Shown here: positions 11,501 to 26,500 of the stretch, piece after piece | Layout of the letters: each line of letters opens with the position of its first letter | How positions within the stretch are numbered: position 1 is the stretch's first letter | Assembly: GCF_000003815.2 (NCBI RefSeq) | Contig: NC_049989.1 | Location: 21,461,888-21,525,887 of the forward strand | Direction: 5' to 3' | DNA: 64,000 nucleotides | Origin: Branchiostoma floridae | Lineage: Eukaryota; Chordata; Leptocardii; Amphioxiformes; Branchiostomatidae | Notes under the pieces: generated by a model | Databases searched by the model: none | What the model was told of the DNA's origin: nothing | What the model saw: the letters and a program-made list of their open reading frames with translations, nothing else | Position numbers and translations under genes: made by a program

Positions 11501-14500
11501 GGGGGCAAGAAAGGGAATACAGTCAAACCTGCCCAAGACGACCACCTGGGGGACCGGAAAAAAACGGTCGATTTGGACAGTTGGTCGCTGAAAAGAGTAT
11601 TGACTCAAAACATGACCGATGCAAAGTATAAATGGTTTCCGTTGTGTTTAATGACAAATAGCAAGCACACTGCACGCACGCAAAGAAGCGAGGTCTTTAA
11701 TGTCAAATACAACACGCACACTGTAAACTGTAAATTTAACCCCAAAATCCGACGCAAACTGGCCGATTTCGGCACAAAATCGCGCTAGTTATCATCAAAA
11801 ATCGATGAAAACCTCAATTTTGAAAATGATGCGGTCGTTATGGGTCCCAATTCGGGCCGGTCGGGGTCGCGTTGGCCAGGTGGTCGTTGAGAAAAGGTTG
11901 CATAATGCTTACGTCAATGGGAAAATAAATTGGGACAGAGAAAAAGCGGTCGAAATGGCCAGGTGGTCGCTGAGAAGAGGTGGTCGCTCGGGCAGGTTTG
12001 ACTGTACATCTGTAACCTTCAGCCTGCTGAGGTTGACGTTTTTAAATCTATGGAGATTAATTTTGACCTCTTATGCTATTTAGAACGTTCGCCATGAAAT
12101 AAAAATGGTGGAAAAATGTCAGTGATGTCATTTTTATTAATTTACGACAACCCAGTCCCCGGTCTTTGTCTGACCTCACACGTGGTCACCGCGTGTCCGT
12201 CCTTGCCTATTCACACTTCCGCCCACCGACACCGGGGCTCTCATTCTGTGTTTCGTCCGCGGGAAGCGAGGCGCACGGAGACTCGCTCCCCGGTTTTCGA
12301 CTCCAGTTGCTTTTAGTTAATTAGTCGAATTGGGAGGCAAACTCACTACTGTAAAAAAACCTTCTAGCTCCTCATGTGAAATATAATTTGTATAACAGAA
12401 TGCTCTACCTCTTTAAGATTCTAAGAATGGAAACATAAGAGTGTAAAAAATGCTGTGATTTCCTTATATAATTGAAACGATTGTGCAATAGAATTTATGT
12501 ATCTTTGGATCCGTGGTTGTATCTAATATATCTAATAAGTTTGTTTCAATTAGTGTTTCCTATCTCTATTTTATCTATGTAATCATTTCTGCTTCCACGT
12601 ATGAGTTAATGTTTGTTTATTTGAAATGCAATAAAAAAAAACACAAAAATAACACACACAATAGAACAAAACAAAACAAAGCCGTGCCAGCGCTGTGATG
12701 TTCGATCCTTACATACCACCTACCCTTTGGTAACAGGATGGAACACCCCTGCCTTCTGTCCGGGTGGGGAGGGGGGCCGCGCGTGGAAGTAGTCGACCTG
12801 GATGGAGAAGGGGGCCATGATGGCCGTGTGGTTGGTGATGTGGAGGAATCTGCGCGGGTTGCCGTGGATCTCCACATCCTTACCGAAATCCAGCACCAAG
12901 TCGCTGTTTGCATCTTCAACCCTTGAATAGAGTACAACAAGCACCAATTTAATGATAACTCCAACCCATTACTCCAACATGTAAAGTGGATATTACCTGA
13001 CATTGTGTTCCGTACCTTTAAGTTATTATGATTTCTTATCATCATTATTGTATTTCTTTGTACACTTGCAATTAGCCTGCGGGCATGAATTTTCAATAAA
13101 AGTTATTATTATTATTTACATGTCCAATCATATATTAATCTGGTTATCCTATAATTATGTTAATTATATATAAATATTATGCATATTACTGGTATCAAAG
13201 AAAAAATTATTTAGTATTAGGTAGGTATTAGTTATGATTGTAATGCACAAAAACTTGGTGGGAATTTTTGCTACGGATTCTAGCAAGGACCCATGATGAT
13301 ATCACAGGAGAAAACATTCTTCTTGCAAAGCTGGCAAACTTTGAAATATCTTCGAAACTTTCTTGCAAGACGTATCTGAGGGGTACTTGACCGTCTTCTT
13401 TGAATAGAGCGTTAATCAGCCTTTACTGATCTGTGTTGCCTTTATTGAAACCTTTATGAAAGATCTAATGAACAAAACTGTTCTTTGCATGTTATCGCTG
13501 TTACAACAAATATCTATTTTAAAACAGGAGAAAAACGCTCTTCCTGTAAAGCTTGTAGCAAACTGATCTGCCTGCCTTTCATCATAACTCTCATGCAAAT
13601 AATGTCTGGGAGGTTGGAATTCAAACTAACAACCAGTACTGTTGTTTGAATGGAGTGTTATTCACTCGTTACTACTGTATATGCAGAAATGTTCGCGGTG
13701 GATTAATGTTCGCGGTTTTCGCGGTGACCACTTCACTGCAAACTTAAAACTACCGCGAACATTTTTCTACTATGGTATTAGACTGCAGTCTATGGTGTTA
13801 CCACAAACTTAAATCCACCGCAAAAAGTCCTTTTCCCGCTACCGCGAAATTAAATCCCCGCGAACTTACATGCATTTACGGCAACTTGTGGTGCCTAATC
13901 TATAATTGAAGCTTTCATGCAGTCTGTGAGGCTGGAATTCAAACCAATGACTTTTTTAATTCTTTGAATAGGAGAGTGTTATTGTACTTACCAATCTGAT
14001 CACCCTATTCATGGATTAGTATAATTCACTGTTCCCAGTGATACTACCACTGTACAGCGAATACCCTTTTTCATTTGCAAAGATATCAGTAATCTATTCA
14101 CTACTGGCAACTCTTTTCACATGGCTTTGAAAGAATTATCAAATAGCCAATTACCATAATCACACTCTATTATAATAATATCTTTCCTTTTTCTGAGTAA
14201 TGAAGCTTTTATCATTATCAATAGTAAGAACCCATCATATTAGAAGCATTAAAGTCTTTTCAACACATGCAAAAATGCACACGTCAGTACCATTTGAAAG
14301 ATGCACATGCCATGTTGCCCATGGTAACAGTCTCACTGAACAACGGCTGTCATTACGTCCTGCTTTCAGGCCCATTGCAATCAGGTTTGGCTGGGACATC
14401 ATTTTTGCCTTTTAGTCCGCCGCTGCAGACTGCATCAAAGTCATCCACAAGTCAGGAATCTCACAACCTGCCTCAGACCAGAATCTGCTCCACCATGTTC

Positions 14501-17500
14501 AACAACAGCTCCGACCCATGGATGCTCACTGATCAGACATCTGCTCCTGAGTTTGCAGACTTGCTGTCCTGCTACAGGTGGTATATGCAGAACAATACCG
14601 CATCCATCGCACAAGCCGACGAAGCCTGCTCCATGCACGAGGACCTTGTGGGACTGGGAACAGGGGAAGGCATTGTCTCCTTGCTGGCAGGACTTATCAC
14701 AATCATCAGTAATGCTGCTGTGATCTTAGGAATCGTCAGTACAAGAGAACTCCGCACACCCGTCTACTTCTTCCTGGCAAATCTGGCGATGGCAGATGTT
14801 TTCGCAGGCATCGGACTTCTGTACCGCACAGTAGGCTATACTGGACACAATCTAATGTACGACTTTAATTTGAATTATTTCAACTTTGTCGTATTTAGTC
14901 AGATGACCTCAGCATCAGCCCTTTCTCTATTGTCTGTAAATAGCTATGTTGCCTTCTGGCTGCTCCCCCTCCTGCTGATGGCAGTGTGCATGAGCCACCC
15001 AGATGCCTGCGCTCGCAGGATCGGCCCCGTAATATTCTCATCCTTCTCCCTGAACTCACTCATCAACCCCATGGCAACCCTCTACCGCACAGCAGAGTTA
15101 AGAAACGCAATCTGGGAAAAGCTGACAGGCATCCATCAGACACTCGTCACCGTGATACGGAGAAACCGTGTGGACCCACAGGAAGACCAAGCTGGAACAG
15201 GAGATGCCCCAAATAATCTACAGGAAGGTCCTGAAAATGGAGACGGACAAAACACACCAAGACTGGCTCCAGATGAACAGCCTCCAGTGGGAAACTAAAT
15301 TTAGAACCAAGCTGGAACAAGAAGTGCCCCAAACCTACAGGAAGGTCCTGCATGTGGAAACGAACAAGCCACACCAAGTCTGGCTCCAGATGAACAGCCT
15401 CCGGTGGGAAACCAGAACCAAGCAGGAACAGGAGATGCCCCAAACCTACAGGAAGGTCCTGAAAATGGAGACGGACAAAACACACCAAGTCTGGCTCCAG
15501 ATGAACAGCCTCTGGTGGGAAACTAAATTTAGAACCAAGCTGGAACAGGAGATGCCCCAAATCTACAGGAAGATCCTGCATGTGGAAACGAACAAGCCAC
15601 ACCAGGTCTGGCTCCAGATGAACAGTCTCCAGTGGAAAACTAGAACCAAGCTGGAACAGGAGATCCCCCAAACCTACAGGAAGGTCCTGTAGAGGGTCCG
15701 AGGGACAAAACACACCAAGTCTCTCTCCAGATGAACAGTCTCCAGTGGGAAACTAGAACCAACTTGAAGGTGGAACAGGAGATGCCCCAAATCTACAGGA
15801 AGAGGGACATAGCTTGCCACACCAAGTTTCTCTCCAGATGAACAGCCTCTGGTGGGAAACCAACACTACATCATCCACGATGCCCACGGAATGGCATCGC
15901 ACAGGGCGCAACAAAGCGGAGACCTTGCCATGGTGGACATACTATTAGACTGAAATGAACCGATTCAGAACTGCTGAACACTGTACAACAAACAGCTGAA
16001 TCTGCACCAGCACTACAACAATGGCAAGTACTACATTGTGTTCATATTCCTTAGTTTGCCTATGCTGTAAATAATAGAAAATGAATGGTAGAGGCCATCT
16101 AAAAGAGCCATTGATCACAAATTAATAATCATATAAATTGCACTGTAAATTGTTGGCATCAATCCTGTAGAACCAAAATCATAATTCACATGAACTGTTT
16201 GAAATGTATTGAAATGTCACCTTGTACATGTATTTGACTGTGAATACTACTAGATACTTATAACAAGTCAGAAGAACGTTTAGTAACATGTTGTGTTGTT
16301 ATGCCCTGCCCACACACAAGGCCTAAGTACAGGATGTACATGAAATGTGGCATTAAATGGAATAATTGACAAACCTCTGACAGAGCTGCACCTTGTTATA
16401 GTCAGTGTTGTATATCTTTTGTATGCCCTTCCTCTAAGGGACAATATTTCAGTAGAATAGATATGGGCAACTCACCCATAATGTTGATGAGATATCAAGA
16501 CCCCCGTCCCCTCCGGGGGTCGACTAGGCAAGGCAAGGCAATATCATTAACTCTTACCCATTGTAGATGATGGTAATGGTTTATTTTAGGATTTAGGTGC
16601 AGTATGCACAAAGAGCAGAACGCACTGGAAAGGTATTTAAGTGCAAACTTCATTGTACTTGTGTCATTTAGCCTCTAGCCAGTGAAGAAGCTGTACAAAG
16701 CGAACCTAGTTTGGCCGACAGGCTGAATAAAAGTTCAAAACTTGAACTATGCGGCTCCAGATGTCTTTCTGAGGGATGACTGCAGTGTGCAAGATGTCGG
16801 TAGCTTGACAGATGAATCTACTCTACTATATAGTATAACATTGTAATGATTTATTTAGTAAGAAGTTTTTTAAGCCTTTACAACAATACAAGAGAAATGC
16901 AAATGATTTAAAACAATATTCAAGTGATCACCAAGGAGTTGAAAAACATCTGATGTGAATCTCAAGTCGAGGTAGGCACTAATATCTCAGTCTATATCTA
17001 CAAACTTTGAAGTTTCAACCCTTAAAATGCCAGAATTTCAGCACTATAAAATGCTAACAGTGCCAGGGTTGGCTGCTGACCTCCAAAAGAACCCCCCAAA
17101 CAAGCCAAAGTCCCTTACTTCTGGGGTTCGTGCGCTACGTGCTCGCAAAGTTCCTACAGCAGGGGAATACGCTATTCCAGATATATCCGAGTGCGGCACA
17201 CAGGACATGTATATGTGTGCCGGATAATATCCTGGTTTGGCAGTTTAAGGGTTAAGGTTATGACAGAAATCAAGATGTGCAGTTTTATGCACTATAACCC
17301 TTCTTACATCCCCTGGGACCCTTTAACTTTAAGAAAGCTACTCACTCCATTTCTGGTTCCTTGGAGACGTTGTAAGACACGGTGAGCCCCCGCACCTGGC
17401 AGAAGACGGTCAGGTACACGGGATCCGCCATGCCCTGGATCCGACAAGGGATCCGCACCTCCGAGATCTCACCCTGAAGCACAAGAAAAGTGCCCACACA

Positions 17501-20500
17501 TGAATTTCACATTGAACAGGCAACAGAAATGCAACACTCTAATTTTGTAAAACCCTAATAGTTTCAAAATAGACTGACTAAATGAATTAATTTTGTAGAT
17601 ACAATATATAGAAAAACACTTAACATCAAGTACAAGTACAGGACTAATTAAATGGACGAAAAACAACATGCAAAGTAACCGTAGAAATAGTCTTATACAG
17701 GTCTTTTTGCCATCTTCTATTTCCCCAAATGCCTAGTAGAATTAAATCTCAGACAGATATTTTCTCCAACATGTGACTAAACGAAAAACATTTCATAAAT
17801 CACTTTTAAGTTAAGCTAGTAAGCTAGCTGCAGTAGTGATGGGGGAAATTTGACCTTTGAACTCTCCTGCTTACCTGTGTGTGTCCTGTGAAGGTGACAG
17901 TGATGTCGACCTTCTCCCGAGGTCCAAGATGTCCGCAGGGGGTCCCGAACTCCACGCTGCAACGCTCCGCATGCGGGCCCTCCGGCTGGAGGCAGAGCAA
18001 CAAAAATCATATTATAAGAAAATCAGTGAAACGGGGGAAGAGGGGCAATATTAGGTCGCTATCTGGCACAAGAGGCAAGGATTACAGCGAGCAACCAGTA
18101 ACCGTTCGGGGCTGTGGAAACAATGACTGATGCCGTCAACTGTCTCCTTAGGCAAAGATGTCTGCCTAACCTCGCTTGGCAGTAGACGGGTCCATTCTGT
18201 GAACAGGGCCCATGGATTTACCAACAAGACAAACTTTTATGCTATGACATTGAAAATTGTTAACCCTACTCCAAAACACAGTGTACATCATGCATGAACA
18301 ACCTGTACATGTATTGCAGATTGACACACAAATATTTAGCAGAATTCATGTGTGTTGTGTTTTTACTTAAAACTTCATTTTGATTTTTGTATTTTTGATT
18401 TGTTAATTCCAAATGTGTGTTTTTAAGAAAAGGGCATTTTACTTTTTCCCAATTCTTCAATAAACAAAGGGGAATAAGATAGAGAAAATAAAACAAACAA
18501 ACAAACAAGCAGCACACCTGTCCCCAGGTGAAGTCCGTCTCCAGCAGAGTCTGATTGAGCAGAGTGATTTCCCGCCGCACGGGAACGTCCGAGTAGATCT
18601 CATCGATCATAATAAACACATAAACAAACAAACAAGCAGCGCACCTGTCCCCAGGTGAAGTCCGTCTCCAGCAGAGTCTGATTGAGCAGCGTGATTTCCC
18701 GCTGCACGGGAACGTCCGTGTAGATCTCATCGATCGAAATAAACACATAAACAAACAAACAAACAAGCAGCGCACCTGTCCCCAGGTGAAGTCCGTCTCC
18801 AGCAGAGTCTGGTTGAGCAGCGTAATTTCCCGCCGCACGGGAACGTCCGTGTAGATCTCATCGATCATAATAAACACATAAACAAACAAACAAACAAGCA
18901 GCGCACCTGTCCCCAGGTGAAGTCCGTCTCCAGCAGTGTCTGGTTGAGCAGCGTAATTTCTCGCCGAACGGGAACGTCCGTGTAGATCTCATCGATCATA
19001 ATAAACACATAAACAAACAAACAAACAAACAAGCAGCGCACCTGTCCCCAGGTGAAGTCCGTCTCGAGTAGTGTCTGGTTGAGCAGCGTGATTTCCCGCC
19101 GAACGGGCACGTCCGTGTAGATCTCATCGATCATAATAAACACATAAACAAACAAACAAACAAGCAGCGCACCTGTCCCCAGGTGAAGTCCGTCTCCAGC
19201 AGAGTCTGATTGAGCAGCGTGATTTCCCGCCGAACGGGCACGTCCGTGTAGATCTCATCGATCATAATAAACACATAAACAAACAAACAAACAAGCAGCG
19301 CACCTGTCCCCAGGTGAAGTCCGTCTCGAGTAGTGTCTGGTTGAGCAGCGTGATTTCCCGCCGAACGGGCACGTCCGTGTAGATCTCATCGATCATAATA
19401 AACACATAAACAAACAAACAAACAAGCAGCGCACCTGTCCCCAGGTGAAGTCCGTCTCCAGCAGAGTCTGATTGAGCAGCGTGATTTCCCGCCGAACGGG
19501 CACGTCCGTGTAGATCTCATCGATCATAATAAACACATAAACAAACAAACAAACAAGCAGCGCACCTGTCCCCAGGTGAAGTCCGTCTCGAGTAGTGTCT
19601 GGTTGAGCAGCGTGATTTCCCGCCGAACGGGCACGTCCGTGTAGATCTCATCGATCATAATAAACACATAAACAAACAAACAAACAAGCAGCGCACCTGT
19701 CCCCAGGTGAAGTCCGTCTCGAGTAGTGTCTGGTTGAGCAGCGTGATTTCCCGCCGAACGGGCACGTCCGTGTAGATCTCATCGATCACCAGCTGGCAGG
19801 ACATCAGGCACACCTGCGGGGTCTGAACTTCAACTTGGGCACCTACATGGCTGGGGAGGGGGGGGCTGTCATCACTTTGTGTGCAGTAATATTGTCATCA
19901 CTTTATGTGTATATTAAACTGTCATCGCTTTGTGTGCATATTATATTCTGTCATCGCTTTGTGTGCAGCAATATGGTCATCACTTTATGTGACACGTACA
20001 TTATACTGTCATCACTTTGTGTGCACATTATATTCTGTCATCGCTTTGTGTGCAGCAATATGGTCATCACTTTATGTGTACATTATACTGTCATCACCTT
20101 GTGTGCAGCAATATGGTCATCACTTTATGTGCACATTATACTCTGTCATCGCTTTGTGTGCAACAACATGGTCATCACGTTATGTGTACATTATACTTAG
20201 TCTAGACTCTAGTACTCTCTCATCACTTTGTGTGCAGCAACATGGTCGTTGCTTTATGCAATACTATCCAAACTCTGTCATCTCTTAATTTGTACCCAAA
20301 CTTTAGTTAGCATTGTCATCATTTCATGTGTATGTGTATTCTGTGTCATCAATTCATGTGTACAATGTGTGTCATCAATTTATGTGTACAAAATTAGTTA
20401 CATGACTTCGTGTGTACAATGAGCGCTGTTCTTACACACCTCTATTTCAGGCTAACAGACCAATCAGCATATCAATGAATAATACAATTTTGTGCCTAAA

Positions 20501-23500
20501 ATTCAAAAAGTTTCATTGGAGATGATACAGAGGTGTATTCTTCCTCAGCATTGTTGCCATGGTAACAGCTCACCTGTCCGGCCCATTGGGTACCATCAGC
20601 ACGAAGACCGTACGCACGCTTCGGCACCGCGCGGGTCTGAAGACTGCGCGGACGGCCAGGGAGCCGAGGGGCGGGAGTTCACCCGAGGACGGGGTCAGCT
20701 CAAACTCACTGGGGAGCTGGGGTGGACACGTGGGGATCAGATTACTGTATCACAATGTTCAGGAAGGTTCTTTAGGCACAACCAAGGAGTACTTACTTCC
20801 AACTTTTTGGTGTCTACTACATGAAAGCTACAGTACTAACTGCGCATTATGATGACTTACTTACACAATTAACCTCTAGAAAATGGGCTTTTATGACTGA
20901 TATGTAAACCCTTAAGTTAGTTTTCTGGACTTTTCATGCTGAGGGTAACAGTTGCAAAAGCTGAAACATCACAGAACTGAACTTACAACAGTGCTAATCT
21001 TAGAAAACAAGCAAAAGCAGTGTTAACGTACCACAGTGCCGTCCTCAGTCTCCAGGAAAGCGGCACTCTCCTGCAGCGACCACTTGGCGCGTATCTGGCA
21101 CGTGTTCCGCACATGGATCTCGCGAACCACCACGTCGCCCGGCTGCGCCAGCCCAAAGTCTAGCGATGGTGTCTCGATGATCACCTCAGGGCCCTGAAAA
21201 AATAGTGAACCAAAATCTCAACTCTTACAACTGTGTGAAATATTGGTAGTTTCTGCGAATTCCTTCTTTTTACTCATTATCATTGCAAATTTCTGACTAA
21301 TACAGCTGTCTATTTCATATTCCCCATGGAGACAACAGATATAATTTTTGCATACAGTTTGCATGTAGCCAGGAAGTTGAAAAAAGGTAATAAAATTTAT
21401 ACTAACTTGTTCTGGGACCTTTGACCTATATAGGTAACTCCCTGGATTCAAACCCCAACCACTTGGTCCAAAAGAGTCTATTTTTGGCTGGATTTGAACC
21501 CCAAACCATTCGGTCTAGAAGAGTCCAGCTTACAGGATTCGATCCCCAAACCTCCTTTGCAGAGGAAAGCAGTCTAGACTGGATTTGAACCCCAAACCAC
21601 TTGGCGAGAGTGCAGTTAAGGCTGGATTCGAACAAGGACCATGTGGTCCAGAAGTGGTTCTGGTACCTTGATGTTTGCCCTGATGTAGAGACTGACGGGT
21701 TCGCTCCTGTTCTGGATGTGACACAGCAGTCGATGTTCTAGCACCCCCGGCTGGCCCCCTGTGATGCTCAGCTGCATGTCCATCACATCGCCTGCTTCTG
21801 TAAAATTACAACCACAAAATATCAGGGCTGCTTCCAGTTGCATTGCTCACCCCACATCTACACTACTGTAAAGCGTTGCAGTCCTTATTCTGGGGCTTTA
21901 AGCTGTGGTCTACTAGTACTGTTTATTGTGCTTGTCAAAAAGAGCTAAGGGGAATTTCCATGGTACAATGAACCTGTATATATTCTACATAGCATCTATC
22001 TTCTCTGTCACAACTGGTGGAAGAGTAGCTCTTCAGTCAGTTAAACTGGTTCGAGATCCCTTTTTCCTATCAGAGCCAAACTCATCAAAGCCCAAAATAA
22101 CCACTCTGACATTACACAGTTTGTACATACTGTACAAAACTGGTCATAAAAAACAGACAAAAATCATAATTAAAACTCTAGCTCAAGATAGAGCATCAGT
22201 TTTTCAAATCATGAAGTAAGGCCTTATCACTGTATTTACATAATTCTTCAGCACTTTAAAGGGAAAATCGAGCAAAAAGGATGAGACATAAAAACAGGGC
22301 TTAGAGGAAAACTGGCATTTGACTCTATTCACCCTCTGGAAATATGTGAACGGTCAGAAGTTTCAGATAGTATCCACTATCTTTCGTCAGTGACACTGTC
22401 CATATCCAGTTGCTTGAGTAACTGCTTTTTGGCATATCTTATTACCCGGATGTCTATAATCTACATTACGACGTAATATGTGAACAACTTCGACTCAGAC
22501 TGTTTTTATATGATCTTTGGTATCATTCTATCAAAACCGAGAACCAGCCAATGGAGTTGGTGTGGCCCAAACTGACCTATGTGCCCAGCCGGCGGCTCCA
22601 CCTCCAGAATGTGGGGGTCACTCAGGGACTCCCAGGAGAAGGATAGCATCCACTGGCTGGTGTTGATCATCTGTACAAACACACAGGAAATAGTTAAATA
22701 TGGGAAAACAATGGTGGTATGTATTACTGCAGCCATATGGCAAGTATTTACAGCGGGGTAAAGGGAAAGGACAATATCAACTGATTGTCTCCAATAGCAT
22801 CTGGGGAAGAAAGCCTTTTCTCATGACATCTATAAAGATTTGTTTATTTGTTAGTTAGATTTATTGGCGCAAGCGGTCGACGAATGCACTTGGGGAATTA
22901 GCAGCACGTTGTTTCATAACACTTGAACATGCAATTTTGCAATGGATTTGCGTCAAATACAGCTGACTCTAAGATACCACTTTGCTGTTGGCCAGTCCAT
23001 GGTGCTGAATTTTGTGCAGCTGTTATCAGATATCACAAACATTACCCTGAAGTGCTTCTTGAGCGGCGTGGGGAGCAGCAGCTGCCCGGGAACGATGATT
23101 GCGTATGGGTCGAGCAGAACAAATGAATAAACAAACAAACAAATAAACATTACCCTGAAGTGTTTCTTGAGCGGCGTGGACATCAGGAGTTGCCCGGGAA
23201 CGATGATTGCGTACGGATCCAGCAGCACGTTGTACGTCCGGCACGTTCCTTTCAGCTCCACCTCCAGAGCGATGACATCGCGTACGCGCAGCCCGTCCTC
23301 CGAGGCTTTGGAGGAGGACTGGGACCCCAGGGAGTCGGAGGACCTGCCGAGGGAACGGCGAGGTTTTTATGGTACAGATGTTCATAATCCTGCTTTAAGA
23401 CCAAAGTTTGCAGGTTTAAATTACCTAAAGGTAGCAACTGTAGAGTCGCGTGGCGCAACTGCAGGGTGTGGGTTCAAATCTTGTCATGCTAACAAATCTT

Positions 23501-26500
23501 AATTCTTATTCTCTTGGGCGAGGCACTTTACACAACTTTTCTCAATCGACCCAGGTGTAAAAATAGGTACCTGAATTCAGTTGGAGAGGTAAACTTTGGT
23601 GTAAGGAGAGGGATGGGCTCCACCACCCAATACCATGCCTTAGACACACTACCCACAATAATAATTATTGTGGCCTGAAAAAGGCTATGCGACCTTTGCC
23701 AACCTTCACCATGGTATAGTGGTTAGTAATCCTGCTTCAAGACCCAAAGGCTGCAGGTTCAAATTAGCCAATGATATCTAAAAGTGCTTTGCAATAGAAA
23801 AAAGAATTTTTAACCCAACCTGATTATAACAAGATGTTACAGATTTTCTTATGTTGGTGTTCACTGTTTAGTAAGACTTGGTGGTACAATTTTGAGATAT
23901 ATTTGTATCGTTTATGCTATCTCGTAGTTTGGCAGTTGAACTGTCCTTTTCGTTTCATCAACAATGTGTCTTATTTACTATCCGGTACAAGGGGCTGTTG
24001 TCTTCATAGAAATCCCTAAATCAGTGGGGCATGAGTTCTTACTTTTGTCTGTGTATGTCTGCCTTCCCCTCGGGGGTGGGGGGCCTGTCCCGGGGGGTGG
24101 TGTCCTCATCGCTGTGCGGTATCTCTGGGATGTGGTGCAGGATCATGTGCAGAACACTGTTGTAGCTCGTCTCCTCCTGGAACCAGGGCAAAGGTCAACA
24201 CAACAGGACAAAGGTCAACACAGGTCATAGGTCAATCATGACAGGGAAAATGTCAAAGGTTAAATATGTGGTGAAGGATCATGTGCAGGACACTGTTGTA
24301 GCTCGTCTCCTCCTGGAACCAGGGCAAAGGTCAACACAGGTCATAGGTCAATCACAACAGGACAAATGTCAGAGGTTAACGATGTGGTGCAGGGTCATGT
24401 GCAGAACACTGCTGTCTGTGGTGTTCTCTGACTCTGTTCAGAAATATAATATCACAGTTAATGACAGATATTGGTCATATGAAAAATATGACTTTAAAAC
24501 ATCTGGGCACTTTAAAATCTTAAATTTCCAGTAATACCTGTAAAAATGCCAACAGCCAGGCTGCTTACCTGAGTAGGTGCGAAGGTGACCACAAACTCCT
24601 CGGTGTTGCTGGGCTGCAGGACTCCCCCCTCCGGAATAATGGAGAAGGCCGTCCCGACGTCGGGGTAACACTCGATGTTCCCCGAGACCTTCTCACCCTC
24701 GCCGGGGTCGGGGGGTTCAAGGGTCGGCTTCACGATCTGCCAGTGGAATGGCAGCTCCACGTCCCTGCGGTTACCATGGAAACAGTAAATGTGGTCACCA
24801 TGGACCAAGCTGTTACCATGCATACCGTCACCATGAACATGTCATTGGTAACCTCGGAAACACACAGTTGCCACGGAGACAAACCTACACTATGGCAAAT
24901 CAATTACTGTACAAACACAGAGTTACTTGGGTACTCTGTACTTGGGTAGGCTGACAACTCTCTCTTTGCAGCCAAGGGCCGAGTAGCAAGGAACTTACAA
25001 CTTACAAGTCACAAGTTTATGAAGTGGCTGCAATATGGCACTAACTCTTGTGACCTAACTACGACATTTGTTCCATGTGTGCCGATAGTTCAGCAAGGTT
25101 TTGAACCACTCACACCAAGGAATAATTATATAGTGACTTCAGACACTCGTACGGACTCACGTTGTGTTCCGGATGGCCATTGAGCGCTGTGCGAAGGTCA
25201 TGGGGTGAACCGAGTCGAAGCGGATCAGGTGTCGTGCCGTGGCGTCAAGGATCTCCCCCGGCAACGGCTCGCTCTCCCCGCCCGCAACCATCATCATCTC
25301 CACACCTGCCGTCTGGCCAACACCTGCAGCATTGAGATATATAGACATGTAAAGGTGCTGTGTCTACTGTTCTATGCTAATTCGATACAGGTGTTCCGGA
25401 CCGTGTGATAACTTTCCGTATCACGCAGGCTTCGAAGTTGTATCACACGGGCTTCCATTGATTAAATTGAACGGGCCGTCGAAAATTGGAAGCATGTTCC
25501 GTTAACCGGTTCGAAGCATGTTCCGTTAACCGGTTCGAAGCCTGTTCCTTTACCCTGTTCTTTTGTTCGAATAGACGAATAAAGTTGTTGTCGCAATGTG
25601 CATTACTATACTATGCTGTACTGTACTGTGCTGTACCTACCCTTGACAGTAAAGTGTTTGACCTGACAGTTGTCACACACCATGGTGACAGTCTGGTTGA
25701 AGGTCTTGATGGATGTTGGTGCAAACAGAATCTGGAAGAAGAAAACTGAATCAGAATAATTCTAACACCTAACATAAATCATTGACTTTCCTCATGGCCA
25801 GTAAGAGTTCAATGTTCCGTCATTTTCAGCCCTGTCACTAGGGTCTTGCTGAAACAATTTTCCATGACGTTCATGTGGGAATCATCACAAAGTGATTTGG
25901 GGTATGACACATTTACCATACACTATGTCAATCCGCCATTACATCCATACTCCTGTAGTTCTCAGAATAGAAAAAGAGCATAATTTGTTCTGCTTGCGTC
26001 ATTCCTGTTGCCATACATTGTATGGTTCAACTTAGTGTACAACTATCGAGCAATAAAATTCATCCTCCGAAAGTAATTTCATCAGGTACTGGGTAGAAGA
26101 CCGATTTGGATATTGGAGGATATTCTTTTTTCACAGCAACAAATACTGTCTGTCACTTGCTGATGTTTCAATGTCAGAAACTTAGTAAAACATAAGAAGT
26201 TGAGAGACAGTACTGGTTGTGTAAAAGATAACCCCAATATATAAATTCAATCATTCAATCAAATGACTTCACAGTCCCCTACACACTACCCCTGTCCGAC
26301 CCCTATAACCCCTGACCCCTATCTGATCTCCAACCCCTATAACCCCTGACCCGACTGACCTCCAGCAGGATGGCCTCCCCCGGCATGAGCTGAAAGACAG
26401 CAGGCCGCACCTCGAACGGGGCGAGCTCCACACGACCGGGGGTGGAGATGCTCTGTAGACCACAAACATAAAACGGTTAGTTTTTAATCCAGCTTCACAG

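Noticed and set aside
18266-19155. Long minus-strand frames over the 131-bp array
   Set aside because: They are the repeated DLEC1 exon plus intronic linker read through; 131 is not a multiple of 3 and the frames mix unrelated readings.
18528-19850. CRISPR-like interpretation of regularly spaced repeats
   Set aside because: Units are exon-intron fragments in an animal gene, with no unique spacers and no cas genes.
19835-20288. Cysteine-rich plus-strand frames
   Set aside because: Product of a GTCATCACTTTGTGTGCA minisatellite, present in three frames at once.
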